Shown here piece by piece: positions 26,165 through 35,069 of a stretch of 64,000 nt of DNA (position 1 is the stretch's first letter; each line of letters opens with the position of its first letter). The notes beneath the pieces were generated by a model. It did not search any database, had not been told where the DNA came from, and saw only the letters and a program-made list of their open reading frames with translations. This stretch comes from an uncultured Bacilli bacterium (lineage in GTDB: Bacteria > Bacillota_I > Bacilli_A > RF39 > UBA660), in contig CAKPIS010000007.1 of the NCBI GenBank assembly GCA_934162425.1, positions 1-64,000 of the forward strand, read 5' to 3'. The translations under genes were made by a program, and so were the position numbers.

Positions 26165-28030
26165 TTATTCTTCAACACTCCAAATAATTAAAGTAGAATA
26201 ATCTTCATCTTCAAGCAAATCTTTACTTGGTTTTAGAAATAATCCCTTATCAGTAGAAAAGGTAACATTACTTACACTTACATTTCCACCATTATCGCTT
26301 GATTCATATATTAACTTTTTATTTGTTTTCAAAAGAATTTCTTCATTATCAAACTTTTTAAAAAATAACGAATCTATTAGTACTTTACCACTATTTTCAA
26401 TCATTGGATTTATATAATTTATATATAATTTCCAATTTGAACTATTTACTCTACTATCAATTATAGTTACTACTGTTTCTTTTTGTTTTTTTAGAATAAT
26501 TGGTTTAGTCGAAGAAGGAATCATACTAAAAGGAATGTTATCTGTTACTTTTAGCAAGGTTAATTCTCCATTAAAAGGTGTAGTAATTATTTTTTCAGTA
26601 AAACAGCTATTTAAACAAGAAGTTATTTTAACTCTTTTATCATTTGGAATAATAGAATCAATATCAGCTTCAAATAAACCATTTTCATCTGATGATGCTA
26701 TTAAGCTTTTATTATCATATTCTATTTTCACATTAGCAAAAGGTATTGTATGCCCTGAAATTGTATTTGTAGTGTTTAAAATTGGATGAACATTTATCTT
26801 TAATAATCCTATTGTTAGTATTTTTTTATTTTGAAGAGAAAAACTATTTATATCAGGCAAATAATTTAACTCATCATCTGTAAAATTATGAGATGTAATA
26901 GTAGTAGTATCTTTATTTAATACGCCTGTTATTTTAGCTGGTATATTTTCTTTAAACCAATAAAGTGCAGGAGCATCATCAAGCAAACAAGCTAAAGTAT
27001 AATCAAGAGCATATATCCACATATTAATTCTTGTAAATTTAAATGAAAAATCAACAGGATTATTTGTATATATAACATTTGCATTTTTAGTATAAATCTT
27101 TACATATTTTGGATTATCTATTATAAATTTTTGATTTGTACCCTTAAAATAAATATTATAATTATCAGATGGTGTAGTCATGTATGTATTTAGCACCGAA
27201 AGAGATGCTCCTTCTTTAACTATAAAATCTCCAAATATATTCCACATTGGAACTCTTTGATGACTTTTTTCAATAAAGGTAAAATTAGACATTTCTTCTA
27301 CTAAAACATTTCTAGCTCCATGTGTTGTTGTTTTAGCAAATCCATTACCAGTAGTTAAAAGAAATTCTGAACCATGTCCTACTATTAAATCAAGTCTATT
27401 TGTTCCATTCATAAACTCTTTTTCGGTTGTAATATTTACTTTGCTATTAGGCATAATTTTAACTGACGAGGGTATAACATCATTAAAGAAAAAAATCATA
27501 TTAGTATTTGATGAGCTTGATATTGTTGTATTTCCATCTATTATAATTCTATTTGAATCACAAACCCTTTGTGCAGAAACATTATTGGTATCTTTTACTT
27601 CTATAACAGAATCTATAATTTTAGTTTTACCATAATAATTACATGAAAGTTCTATCCCATTAAAATTTATATTATTATACTCTACTTCTACATTAGAATA
27701 ATTCGGATGAGATGGAACATATATAACTCCATAGCCATGTGAAGAAACTATATTCATATTTTTTAGCATGACCTTCTTATTTGTTGTACTTACCTTTATA
27801 ACTTCTTCTTCTAAACTTAAGTTATTTGTATAAGTATATCTTGTACCGTCAAATGTTCCATCAATTATCACTTTACTTTTATTGTTATTTATTATAAAAC
27901 CACTTGTAGATATAATATCACTTCCTAAATAAATATAGTCATAACCGTTATCTTCACTTATAGCTTGTCTTAATTCATCACTAGTTTTAACAACAACAGT
28001 ATTATTATTTATTATTTGAATATTTATCAC
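26165..28030 (-). CDS. Pectate-lyase-like beta-helix surface protein
   Basis: A 621-residue protein whose first 340 residues look like a right-handed beta helix of the pectate-lyase-like adhesive type: VKTSDELRQAISED and DYIYLGSDI, followed by repeated short strands rich in Asn, Val and Ile (MLKNMNIVSSHGYGVIYV). The later part has prealbumin-like segments (VKIEYDNKSLIASSDENGLF). It has no signal peptide or anchor, as in spore-surface proteins. The start is uncertain: the frame opens with GTG at 28030 immediately after GGAAG, which is too close, and only ATA or ATT codons follow at suitable spacing. It lies between the collagen-like gene and the two prealbumin-like genes. Confidence 0.65.
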   Translation of the reverse strand: MINIQIINNNTVVVKTSDELRQAISEDNGYDYIYLGSDIISTSGFIINNNKSKVIIDGTFDGTRYTYTNNLSLEEEVIKVSTTNKKVMLKNMNIVSSHGYGVIYVPSHPNYSNVEVEYNNINFNGIELSCNYYGKTKIIDSVIEVKDTNNVSAQRVCDSNRIIIDGNTTISSSSNTNMIFFFNDVIPSSVKIMPNSKVNITTEKEFMNGTNRLDLIVGHGSEFLLTTGNGFAKTTTHGARNVLVEEMSNFTFIEKSHQRVPMWNIFGDFIVKEGASLSVLNTYMTTPSDNYNIYFKGTNQKFIIDNPKYVKIYTKNANVIYTNNPVDFSFKFTRINMWIYALDYTLACLLDDAPALYWFKENIPAKITGVLNKDTTTITSHNFTDDELNYLPDINSFSLQNKKILTIGLLKINVHPILNTTNTISGHTIPFANVKIEYDNKSLIASSDENGLFEADIDSIIPNDKRVKITSCLNSCFTEKIITTPFNGELTLLKVTDNIPFSMIPSSTKPIILKKQKETVVTIIDSRVNSSNWKLYINYINPMIENSGKVLIDSLFFKKFDNEEILLKTNKKLIYESSDNGGNVSVSNVTFSTDKGLFLKPSKDLLEDEDYSTLIIWSVEE

Positions 28031-28074
28031 CTTCCTTTACGATAATATATGATAAAATTTAAATATTAAATAAT

Positions 28075-28100
28075 TAAAAAGAATAGAGTTTTCTATTCTT
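28075..28100 (-). terminator. Terminator after the collagen-like gene
   Basis: On the minus strand AAGAATAGA and TCTATTCTT pair around a four-base loop, then T residues. Confidence 0.75.
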
Positions 28101-29214
28101 AATGTATTTTTGTAACGTTTAACATTGCGTTAGTACTACCATTAAAGCTTATATCAACAGTTTTAGATGATTTAACATTTAATGAAATAAGATCATTTGA
28201 TTGTAATGAACAAATTGTTGTTCCACTTATGCTGTTAATCATTTGAGCACTAAATTCACTAGTTACACTTGTAGCTGGCACTAATAAATTGTTTGTCCTA
28301 ACAGACATAGTTAATGAACATTCTTCATTTGTTGCACCGCTCAATAAGTAAGATACTAAATATACACCATTTTCTTTTATTTTTATAGAATTATTATCAG
28401 GGTATTCAGTAAGAAATGCAGTGCCTTTTTCAGGAAGTGGAATTATTGTATCAATACCTTGAGGTAAGTTAATTTGTGTGTCAGTCATTAAATATCTGAT
28501 TCCATATGAAGATATAAATTCTGTCCCAGCAGGCCCTGCAGGACCTTGTGGTCCTCTTTCTCCAGTTTCTCCTTTTTCTCCTTTTTCTCCTTTTGGAATT
28601 AAAAAAGACAAATGATGAACCCAATTTTCGAATGTATCCATAACTTGCGCTGCTTCGCCTGGCTCTAAAGTTTCTGTTTCATCTATAGCTATGTGCTCTG
28701 TTCTTCCTATTTCTCCTGGAAGTCCTCTTGGTCCAATGTCTCCTTTTTCTCCTTTTTCTCCTTTTGGTATTTTAAAATCTAAAACCACATCAACAGGTGT
28801 TCCAACATTTACAACATCTGCTTCTTCGGCTGGTTCTATTGTTTCTACATTTCCAATTTGAATAGTAGATGGACCAGGATCGCCCTTTTCTCCTTTTATT
28901 CCCTGTGGACCTATATCACCCTTATCACCCTTAGGTCCTTGAATTCCTTGAGGACCAATTTTCCCATCAAGTCCTTGCTCTCCTTTTGGTATTTTAAAAT
29001 TTAAAATGACATCAACAGGTGTTCCTACATTTTCTACTTTAGCTTTTTCAAAAGAGTCTATTGTTTCTGTAATTCCAACCTCTATACTTGCTGGTCCTTG
29101 AATTCCTCGTTCTCCCTTTTCTCCTTTAGGACCTCTTATATAACAAAACTTATATTTTTTTCTTTCTTCTTCTATTTTTTTTCTTATCTTCTCATAATCA
29201 TTACAATTATTCAT
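28099..29214 (-). CDS. Collagen-like protein, BclA-type spore-surface candidate
   Basis: A 371-residue protein with blocks of Gly-x-y triplets (GPKGEKGERG, GPQGIQGPKGDKGD, GERGPQGPAGPAG) that should form a collagen triple helix. The blocks alternate with a repeated module containing an ET.EP.EEA stretch, VGTPVDV and LDFKIPKGE, seen three times. The last 140 residues are a beta-rich globular head (FLTEYPDNNSIKIKENGVYL) like the C-terminal domains of BclA and related trimeric proteins. The N-terminus is short and charged, with no signal peptide, as in exosporium collagen-like proteins. A spore-surface filament is the likely role given the sporulation genes in this window; phage-tail or vegetative surface use is the alternative. 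Confidence 0.85.
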   Translation of the reverse strand: MNNCNDYEKIRKKIEEERKKYKFCYIRGPKGEKGERGIQGPASIEVGITETIDSFEKAKVENVGTPVDVILNFKIPKGEQGLDGKIGPQGIQGPKGDKGDIGPQGIKGEKGDPGPSTIQIGNVETIEPAEEADVVNVGTPVDVVLDFKIPKGEKGEKGDIGPRGLPGEIGRTEHIAIDETETLEPGEAAQVMDTFENWVHHLSFLIPKGEKGEKGETGERGPQGPAGPAGTEFISSYGIRYLMTDTQINLPQGIDTIIPLPEKGTAFLTEYPDNNSIKIKENGVYLVSYLLSGATNEECSLTMSVRTNNLLVPATSVTSEFSAQMINSISGTTICSLQSNDLISLNVKSSKTVDISFNGSTNAMLNVTKIH

Positions 29215-29262
29215 TATATATCCCCCTAACTTAATATATTGAATTATTTTTTAATTCTATTA

Positions 29263-29271
29263 TAATTTATG
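29263..29271 (-). promoter_or_regulatory. Possible mother-cell sigma (K/E) -10 element
   Basis: On the minus strand CATAAATTA matches the CATAnnnTA consensus of sigma-K/sigma-E -10 elements, 49 bases before the collagen-like start codon. In AT-rich DNA such a match is easily found by chance. Confidence 0.3.
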
Positions 29272-29445
29272 AAAGTACTTTTTAATTGCATAATGAATAC
29301 ATAATAAAAATACTTTAGTTAGAAATTAAAACAAAAGAACAAAAATTAAAATTTTTATTTAAAATAGGTCATCACCGATTCCACCATTCCTACTTCTTAT
29401 ATAAAGTAATCTTTATTATTAATAGGTTTAAATTACTTTTTAATC

Positions 29446-29480
29446 AAAAAGAACAGTTTGTTTTATTAACTGTTCTTTAT
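29446..29480 (-). terminator. Terminator after the degraded gene
   Basis: AAAGAACAGTT and AACTGTTCTTT form an 11-pair stem with T residues on the minus strand. It could also work on the plus strand. Confidence 0.75.
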
Positions 29481-29501
29481 TAAAATTTTAATAATAATCC
29501 A

Positions 29502-29817
29502 CTATTTAATAATAAATTCAGCAGATACATAAAAAGTTTCATATGATCTATCTTTCTTATCTATACCAATACTTTTTATAATTCTATAATTTTCTGGAGT
29601 TAATTTACTATATTTCATAATCACTATCATTTTTTAAAATTAATGTTACCCCTTTATTTGTTAATGTTTTATCTTTAATGGATAATGATCCTTCTTTTTC
29701 TAAAATCTTAATATTAGATACTTTCCCAATATAAAAATTATTTTTATATTTTGTGTAACCTACTAAACTAAACATAATAAAGTAACATACTAAAATACTT
29801 ATAATTATTTTCTACAT
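29502..29817 (-). pseudogene. Degraded small exported-protein gene
   Basis: On the minus strand ATG is followed at once by a TAG, then an open frame KIIISILVCYFIMFSLVGY that looks like a signal peptide, then about 60 codons ending NDSDYEI and TAG. One frame over, reading continues as MKYSKLTPENYRIIKSIG to FIIK and a stop, followed by a terminator. The simplest reading is a secreted protein of about 100 residues, with a Bacillus-like immunoglobulin-type domain (VTLILKNDSDYE then NYRI), inactivated by a nonsense change at codon 2 and a frameshift. Two independent defects plus a kept terminator make a real gene unlikely. Translation of parts cannot be excluded. Confidence 0.6.
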
Positions 29818-29823
29818 AAGCTA

Positions 29824-30831
29824 TTATATCTTCTTTTGATTATTTTTTATCCACCAAATAGTATCTTTTATCGTGTCTTTTATATCTCTATTTTTAAAAC
29901 CCAACTCTTTTTTAGCTTTCCTATTACTAAAATTAGCATTAGAAGATAATGTGTATAAAGAATATCTTGTAAAAAGTGGAGTCTGTTTTTTTATATTATA
30001 ATATATCTCAAATAAAGGAGCTACTAATTTTGCAATCCAAATTGGTAATACTAATTTAATTCTTTTTCTTTCTTGCACATCGCATATTAAATCAGTTAAT
30101 TGTTTAATTGTTATATATTTATTAGATAAGATGTAACACTCACCTTTTATACCTCTTTCACAGGCACTAATAATACCATCTGCAACATCTCTAACATCAA
30201 CAAAATCATATCCTCCACTTACACTAACTAGTAACTTGTCATTTAACACTTCCTTAACTAACCAAGTTAAATGACTATTACCATAATCATTAGGTCCAAT
30301 AATTCCAGAGGGATGAATAATACAAGCATTCAAGTTTTTAGTTTTTACTAATTTCATAACATACTTTGCAGCTTCTGATTTTGTTTTTGCATATAAGCCT
30401 TTAACATTATTAGGATCAAAATCAGTTATCTCCTTTATCAAACCTTTATTTGGTTTTTCAGGGATTGCATGAACACTACTAACATAAATGAGTTTTGCTT
30501 TTGACTCTAAAACTTTATCTACTATATTTTTTGTACCATTTACATTAACATCATATACAAAACCATTATATTTAGATTTTATATATACAATTGCGGCGCA
30601 ATGAATTACAAACACTTCTTTATCATCAGTGTTTTCAAAAACTGATGATAAAGTATCTTTTTTAGTTACATCTCCATAATATATTTTACAGTTTAGATTT
30701 TCCAGTGATTTTATAGAATCTCCTTTTAAAACAAAAGCTCTTATCTCAGTATCATTGTCATGATTCAATCTTCTTATAATATTATTACCTAAAAAACCAT
30801 TTGCCCCAGTTATAATATAAATCTTTTTCAA
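29824..30831 (-). CDS. NAD-dependent epimerase / dihydroflavonol-reductase-like extended SDR
   Basis: An extended short-chain dehydrogenase of about 335 residues. It has the Rossmann motif TGANGFLG near residue 8, the later HCAAIVY, the catalytic region YVSSVHAIPEKP with Ser, and YAKTKSEAAKYV with the YxxxK pair. The VDVRDVADGI stretch is typical of dihydroflavonol-4-reductase and 3-beta-HSD-like members. The substrate is unknown. The frame opens with GTG, but AGGTGA is better placed for the TTG at 30831, which gives MKKIYIITGANGF. It stands alone upstream of the degraded gene. Confidence 0.85.
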   Translation of the reverse strand: MKKIYIITGANGFLGNNIIRRLNHDNDTEIRAFVLKGDSIKSLENLNCKIYYGDVTKKDTLSSVFENTDDKEVFVIHCAAIVYIKSKYNGFVYDVNVNGTKNIVDKVLESKAKLIYVSSVHAIPEKPNKGLIKEITDFDPNNVKGLYAKTKSEAAKYVMKLVKTKNLNACIIHPSGIIGPNDYGNSHLTWLVKEVLNDKLLVSVSGGYDFVDVRDVADGIISACERGIKGECYILSNKYITIKQLTDLICDVQERKRIKLVLPIWIAKLVAPLFEIYYNIKKQTPLFTRYSLYTLSSNANFSNRKAKKELGFKNRDIKDTIKDTIWWIKNNQKKI

Positions 30832-30956
30832 AATATTATTCACCTACCATTCTTTTAAAATATAATTATTCTTCTTAAATATATTATATCATGTAGAATA
30901 TAAGTTAACAAATCAATTAAAGTAATAAAATACAAGAGCTGTAAATTCATATATTG

Positions 30957-31502
30957 TTATTGTGAAAAATCAACTTTAATATTTTCTCTTTTATTATCAT
31001 CTAATTTAAATAATTCTTTTCTTTCAAAATTAAACATTTTTGCAACTATATTAGATGGAATAGTTTCAACTAAGTTATTATACGAAGTAACAGCGTTATT
31101 ATAATCCATTCTTGCATTATTTAATTTATTTTCTATTTCTTTTAGATTAGATTGTAAATCCAAGAAATTTTGATTAGCTTTTAAATCCGGATAACTTTCT
31201 GATATAGCCATTATATTTCCAAACTTTTTATCTAGTTTTTCAGTTTCATTAATACTAAAACCATCTTTGTTATATGAAGATCTTAATTTTGCTAGTTCTT
31301 CTAACGTTTCACTTTCATGCTTTGAATATCCTTTTACACATTCAATTAAATTTGGTAATAAATCAAACCTTTGATTTAATAATACATCTATAGCTGATGC
31401 ACTTTGATTTACCCTATTATTTGTTCTTACAAAATGATTATAACTTGCAAGTATTATTCCAGTTATAATTATAACTACTATTAAACATACATTTATTATC
31501 AT
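30957..31502 (-). CDS. lemA: LemA-family membrane protein
   Basis: LemA proteins are small membrane-anchored helical-bundle proteins of unclear function. In this 181-residue protein residues 3-23 are a membrane helix, followed by NHFVRTNNRVNQSASAIDVL, the LemA hallmark RFDLLPNLIECVKGYSKHE, AISESYPDLKANQNF and YNNAVTSYNNLVETIPSNIV. The ATG at 31502 follows GGGGGGAATTATT, so the earlier in-frame codons are not used. It is the second gene of a pair with an XRE-type membrane regulator, which suggests regulation by that protein. Confidence 0.93.
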   Translation of the reverse strand: MIINVCLIVVIIITGIILASYNHFVRTNNRVNQSASAIDVLLNQRFDLLPNLIECVKGYSKHESETLEELAKLRSSYNKDGFSINETEKLDKKFGNIMAISESYPDLKANQNFLDLQSNLKEIENKLNNARMDYNNAVTSYNNLVETIPSNIVAKMFNFERKELFKLDDNKRENIKVDFSQ

Positions 31503-31515
31503 AATAATTCCCCCC

Positions 31516-32289
31516 TTACTTTGTCTCAATGGTTACCTTATTTACATAACCATTATCATCATAATCAAGTGATACTTCATAGTACTGAAGATTGTATCCA
31601 TTAAAATCTTTTAAACTATTTTTTATATTTTTAATATTTTCTACATCTGTTCCATATGAAGTTCCATCAAACACAACTTCTATTAATTTATCACTATTCT
31701 TTTTATTATTTTGCATTACTTCATCTATTTCATGTGAAACTCCTGTACCAACTTGAGTTCCATCGTATGTTTCAAAAGAACTATTAAAACTATTTTTATT
31801 CATTTCTTCTTTATGTTTTTTAGATTCTTCTTCAAACTCATCATTTGCTTTTTGTATTTTATCTTCTATTTCTTTTTGTTTTTTCAAAGCATCTTCTTTT
31901 GTTTTTCTAGCCTCTTCTTTTATAGCATCTTTCTTTTCTTTTATACTGTAAGCTACTCTATAAGTTAAAGTTGTAAGAGATGCTATAAATATAAGAATAA
32001 ATATGTATAGTAAAAATTTTCTATTACCACCACCATTTGTTTTTTTATTAGATTTTTCTTTTCTTACCTCTTCATTTTTATCATCTAAAAAGACTTCATC
32101 ATTTGTAAGAGTATCAATACTAACATCAAATAACTTACTCATCAATGTTAATTTATCCATGTCAGGTCTTGATTGTCCAAGTTCCCATTTAGATACAGTT
32201 TGTCTTGTTACATCTAATTTTTCAGCAAGTCCTTCTTGTGATAAGAGATTTTGTTTTCTTAGTATAATAAGCTTTTCTTCGAATTTCAT
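31516..32289 (-). CDS. XRE-family regulator with a membrane segment and extracellular domain
   Basis: A 257-residue protein with an N-terminal Cro/C1-type helix-turn-helix (LSQEGLAEKLDVTRQTVSKW, residues about 14-50), a linker, one membrane helix near 90-110 and a C-terminal outer domain with a long Lys/Glu coiled coil (about 118-165). A DNA-binding head fused to an outer sensor suggests one-component transmembrane signalling. The frame opens earlier, but AAAGGAG precedes the ATG at 32289. It is directly upstream of lemA. Its promoter contains a palindrome (see 32368..32398), which suggests autoregulation. A similar regulator lies in the second mobile element. Confidence 0.85.
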   Translation of the reverse strand: MKFEEKLIILRKQNLLSQEGLAEKLDVTRQTVSKWELGQSRPDMDKLTLMSKLFDVSIDTLTNDEVFLDDKNEEVRKEKSNKKTNGGGNRKFLLYIFILIFIASLTTLTYRVAYSIKEKKDAIKEEARKTKEDALKKQKEIEDKIQKANDEFEEESKKHKEEMNKNSFNSSFETYDGTQVGTGVSHEIDEVMQNNKKNSDKLIEVVFDGTSYGTDVENIKNIKNSLKDFNGYNLQYYEVSLDYDDNGYVNKVTIETK

Positions 32290-32367
32290 ATAACACTTCT
32301 CCTTTTTTTCTTCTATTAAACCCAAAAATGAATTTAATGCTAAAATATTATCATTTTTTAAATAGTT

Positions 32368-32398
32368 AGTCTAGCAACTATAGTTGGAATTTTGTCAA
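32368..32398 (-). promoter_or_regulatory. Promoter with palindromic spacer upstream of the XRE-lemA operon
   Basis: On the minus strand TTGACA (32393..32398) is followed after exactly 19 bases by TAGACT (32368..32373). The spacer contains the perfect palindrome CAACTATAGTTG at 32375..32386. The arrangement matches that upstream of the XRE gene in the second mobile element and suggests a repressor site between -35 and -10. Confidence 0.5.
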
Positions 32399-32417
32399 TT
32401 TAAATTAACATTTATGC

Positions 32418-34724
32418 TTAAAACTTCCAATTTCTAATTTCTTCTAAATCTTCTCCATTCTCTATAATATAATTATTATGTTTTTCTAAATAACTATTCA
32501 TATCATTTATAATCTTATCTTTTATCATACAATTATCTAAATTATTAACTGCATCTATTACAAGATTAAATCTATCTATCTTATTTTTAACCCTCATATC
32601 AAATGGAGTTGTAATAGTTCCTTCTTCCATATATCCATGAACATGTATATTATGATTATGTCTAAAATATGTTAATTCATGTATTAAAGTTGGATAGCCA
32701 TGATATGCAAATATAATTGGTTTATCTTTAGTAAATAATTCATCATACTCTTCATTAGTTAATGCATGAGGGTGTTTAGATGTAGAATCAAGTTTCATTA
32801 AATCAACTACATTTATAAATCTTATCTTTAAATCTGGTAAATATTCTTTTAATATTTTAGTTGCAGCGACAGCTTCAATAGTTGGTGTATCACCTGCACA
32901 AGCCATTATAATATCAGGATTTAAAGAATTACTAACAAAGTTCCATACTCCAATACCTTTAGTACAATGCTTTATTGCTTGATCCATATTAAGCCACTGA
33001 TAAGATGGATGCTTTGATGCTACTATAACATTTACGTAATTCTTACTTCTAAGACAGTGATCTGCACATGATAATAAACAGTTTGAATCTGGTGGCAAAT
33101 ACATTCTTACAACATCTACCTTTTTATTTGCAATATGATCTAAGAAGCCTGGGTCTTGATGTGTATAACCATTATGATCTTGTTGCCATACATTTGATGT
33201 TAATATAAAGTTAAGCGAAGAAATAGGCTCTCTCCATGGTATCTCATTACATACCTTAAGCCACTTTGCATGCTGAGCTGCCATTGAATCAATTATTCTA
33301 ATAAAAGCTTCATAACTTGCAAAGAATCCATGCCTACCTGTTAAAAGGTAACCTTCTAACATTCCTTCACACATATGTTCAGATAAAAATGAGTCCATTA
33401 TTCTACCGTTTTTTGATAAATCTTCATCATTTTCTTTAATTTCCATTTGCCAACTTCTCTTAGTTTCATCAAAAACATCATATAATCTATTAGATTTAGC
33501 TTCATCAGGCGAAAACATTCTAAAGTTTTTATTTACTTCGTTATATTTAAATATATCTCTAATAAAGCTTGATAAAACTAACATATCTTGTTTTTTTACA
33601 CTACCAGGATAAGGCACAGACACTCCGTAATCATAAAAATTAGGCATAATAAGCTCTTTTCTTAAAAGTCCCCCATTAGTAATAGGATTTGCACCTAGTC
33701 TTCTTTCACCTTTTGGTATAAATTCTCTGTATTCTTCTTTTAATGAACCATCACTATTAAATAATTCTTCTGGTTTATAACTTCTAAGCCATTTTTCCAA
33801 AAGAGGTAAATGTTCTTCTTTTTCCATACTAATTGGTACTTGATGTGCTCTAAATGAACCTTCTATTTTATTTCCATCGACTTCTTTAGGTCCAGTCCAT
33901 CCCTTTGGTGTTCTTAAAATAATCATAGGATATTTTAAATGCGAATCACCACTTTCTTTAATTTCTTTTATATCTTTTAGTATTAAGTCAAGTGTTTTTG
34001 ACATGATATCATGCATAATAAATGGTTCATCACCTTCTACTAAATAAGGTTTATATCCACATGCAGAAAAAAATGAAGCTAACTCGCTATTACTCATTCT
34101 AGAAAATACGGTTGGATTACTTATTTTATATCCATTTAAATTAAGTATTGGAAGTACAACACCATCTGTTTTTCTATTTAAGAATCTAACTCCATGCCAG
34201 CTAGTAGCAAGTGGTCCAGTTTCAGCTTCACCATCTCCAACTATGCATGCTGCAATTAAAGATGGATTATCTAAAACTGCTCCAAATGCATGAGATAAGC
34301 TATAACCTAGTTCACCACCTTCATGAATAGAGCCTGGAGTTTCAGGTGCAACATGAGAAGGTACTCCTCCTGGGAATGAAAACTGTTTAAACAAATGTCT
34401 TAATCCTGCTTCATCCATAGTAATACTAGGATACTTTTCACTATAACTTCCCTCTAGATATGTATTTGAAATCATAAAATTACCACCATGACCTGGTCCT
34501 GATAATAAAATCATATTCAAATCATATTTAGTAATTATTCTATTTAAATGTGTATATACAAAGTTTTGTGCTGGTACTGTTCCCCAGTGACCTACTATCT
34601 TCTTTTTTATATCTTCTTTAACTAATGGTCTTTTTAATAATGGATTATTAAGTAAATATAATTGACATGCTGATAAATAATTCGCAGCACGAAAATAACC
34701 ATCTAATTTTTCTATCTCTGTCAT
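32418..34724 (-). CDS. xfp: Xylulose-5-phosphate/fructose-6-phosphate phosphoketolase
   Basis: A thiamine-diphosphate enzyme that splits xylulose-5-P (and often fructose-6-P) with phosphate into acetyl phosphate and glyceraldehyde-3-P (or erythrose-4-P). The 768-residue protein is full length: GHWGTVPAQNF, GPGHGG, FSFPGGVPSHVAPETPGSIH, the cofactor loop VGDGEAETGP, LNGYKI and WQQDHNGYTHQDPG. Acetyl phosphate would feed acetate kinase (8381..9556). The gene is monocistronic. The 365-base region upstream carries DnaA-box-like sites. The ATG has GAGGGTGAT in front. Dual or single substrate use cannot be told from sequence. Confidence 0.97.
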   Translation of the reverse strand: MTEIEKLDGYFRAANYLSACQLYLLNNPLLKRPLVKEDIKKKIVGHWGTVPAQNFVYTHLNRIITKYDLNMILLSGPGHGGNFMISNTYLEGSYSEKYPSITMDEAGLRHLFKQFSFPGGVPSHVAPETPGSIHEGGELGYSLSHAFGAVLDNPSLIAACIVGDGEAETGPLATSWHGVRFLNRKTDGVVLPILNLNGYKISNPTVFSRMSNSELASFFSACGYKPYLVEGDEPFIMHDIMSKTLDLILKDIKEIKESGDSHLKYPMIILRTPKGWTGPKEVDGNKIEGSFRAHQVPISMEKEEHLPLLEKWLRSYKPEELFNSDGSLKEEYREFIPKGERRLGANPITNGGLLRKELIMPNFYDYGVSVPYPGSVKKQDMLVLSSFIRDIFKYNEVNKNFRMFSPDEAKSNRLYDVFDETKRSWQMEIKENDEDLSKNGRIMDSFLSEHMCEGMLEGYLLTGRHGFFASYEAFIRIIDSMAAQHAKWLKVCNEIPWREPISSLNFILTSNVWQQDHNGYTHQDPGFLDHIANKKVDVVRMYLPPDSNCLLSCADHCLRSKNYVNVIVASKHPSYQWLNMDQAIKHCTKGIGVWNFVSNSLNPDIIMACAGDTPTIEAVAATKILKEYLPDLKIRFINVVDLMKLDSTSKHPHALTNEEYDELFTKDKPIIFAYHGYPTLIHELTYFRHNHNIHVHGYMEEGTITTPFDMRVKNKIDRFNLVIDAVNNLDNCMIKDKIINDMNSYLEKHNNYIIENGEDLEEIRNWKF

Positions 34725-34771
34725 ATAATCACCCTCTACTTTATTCTGTATTAATTATAGCATACAAAGAC

Positions 34772-34798
34772 AAAAAAAAGATACTAATTAAGTATCTT
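34772..34798 (-). terminator. Strong terminator after the 17-codon ORF
   Basis: On the minus strand AAGATACT pairs with AGTATCTT around a short loop, followed by eight T residues. It lies upstream of xfp, which must therefore have its own promoter or read-through. Confidence 0.85.
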
Positions 34799-34816
34799 AA
34801 AACAAATAAGTTTACA

Positions 34817-34870
34817 CTAATTATTATTTTTTATTTTAATTAATGTACCCTTTAATTTTTCTTTTACCAT
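34817..34870 (-). CDS. Possible 17-residue basic peptide
   Basis: ATG at 34870 lies eight bases after AAGGGAG and opens a frame of 17 codons (MVKEKLKGTLIKIKNNN, then TAG), followed directly by a strong terminator. The combination of ribosome binding site, stop and terminator suggests a real small transcript, either a leader peptide or a small RNA. Lysines alternate with hydrophobic residues in a way that could form an amphipathic helix. Chance cannot be excluded at this length. Confidence 0.35.
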   Translation of the reverse strand: MVKEKLKGTLIKIKNNN

Positions 34871-35069
34871 AATGCTACTCCCTTACAATTATTTTACCCA
34901 CATGTATATAATTTATACACAAATCAGATATGACGCATTTTATATATATTGTGGATAACTTACACGTTTATAATAACAGTCCTACAAATCCATGTCAATA
35001 TTTTGTCTGTGGAAAACTCACACTTTACACGGGATCTTATGTTTGGAATTCTCAAAAAGTTATCGCATG

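Noticed and set aside
28520..29140. Short repeated units that look like tandem repeats
   Set aside because: They are the Gly-x-y codons of the collagen-like gene, not a CRISPR array or a satellite.
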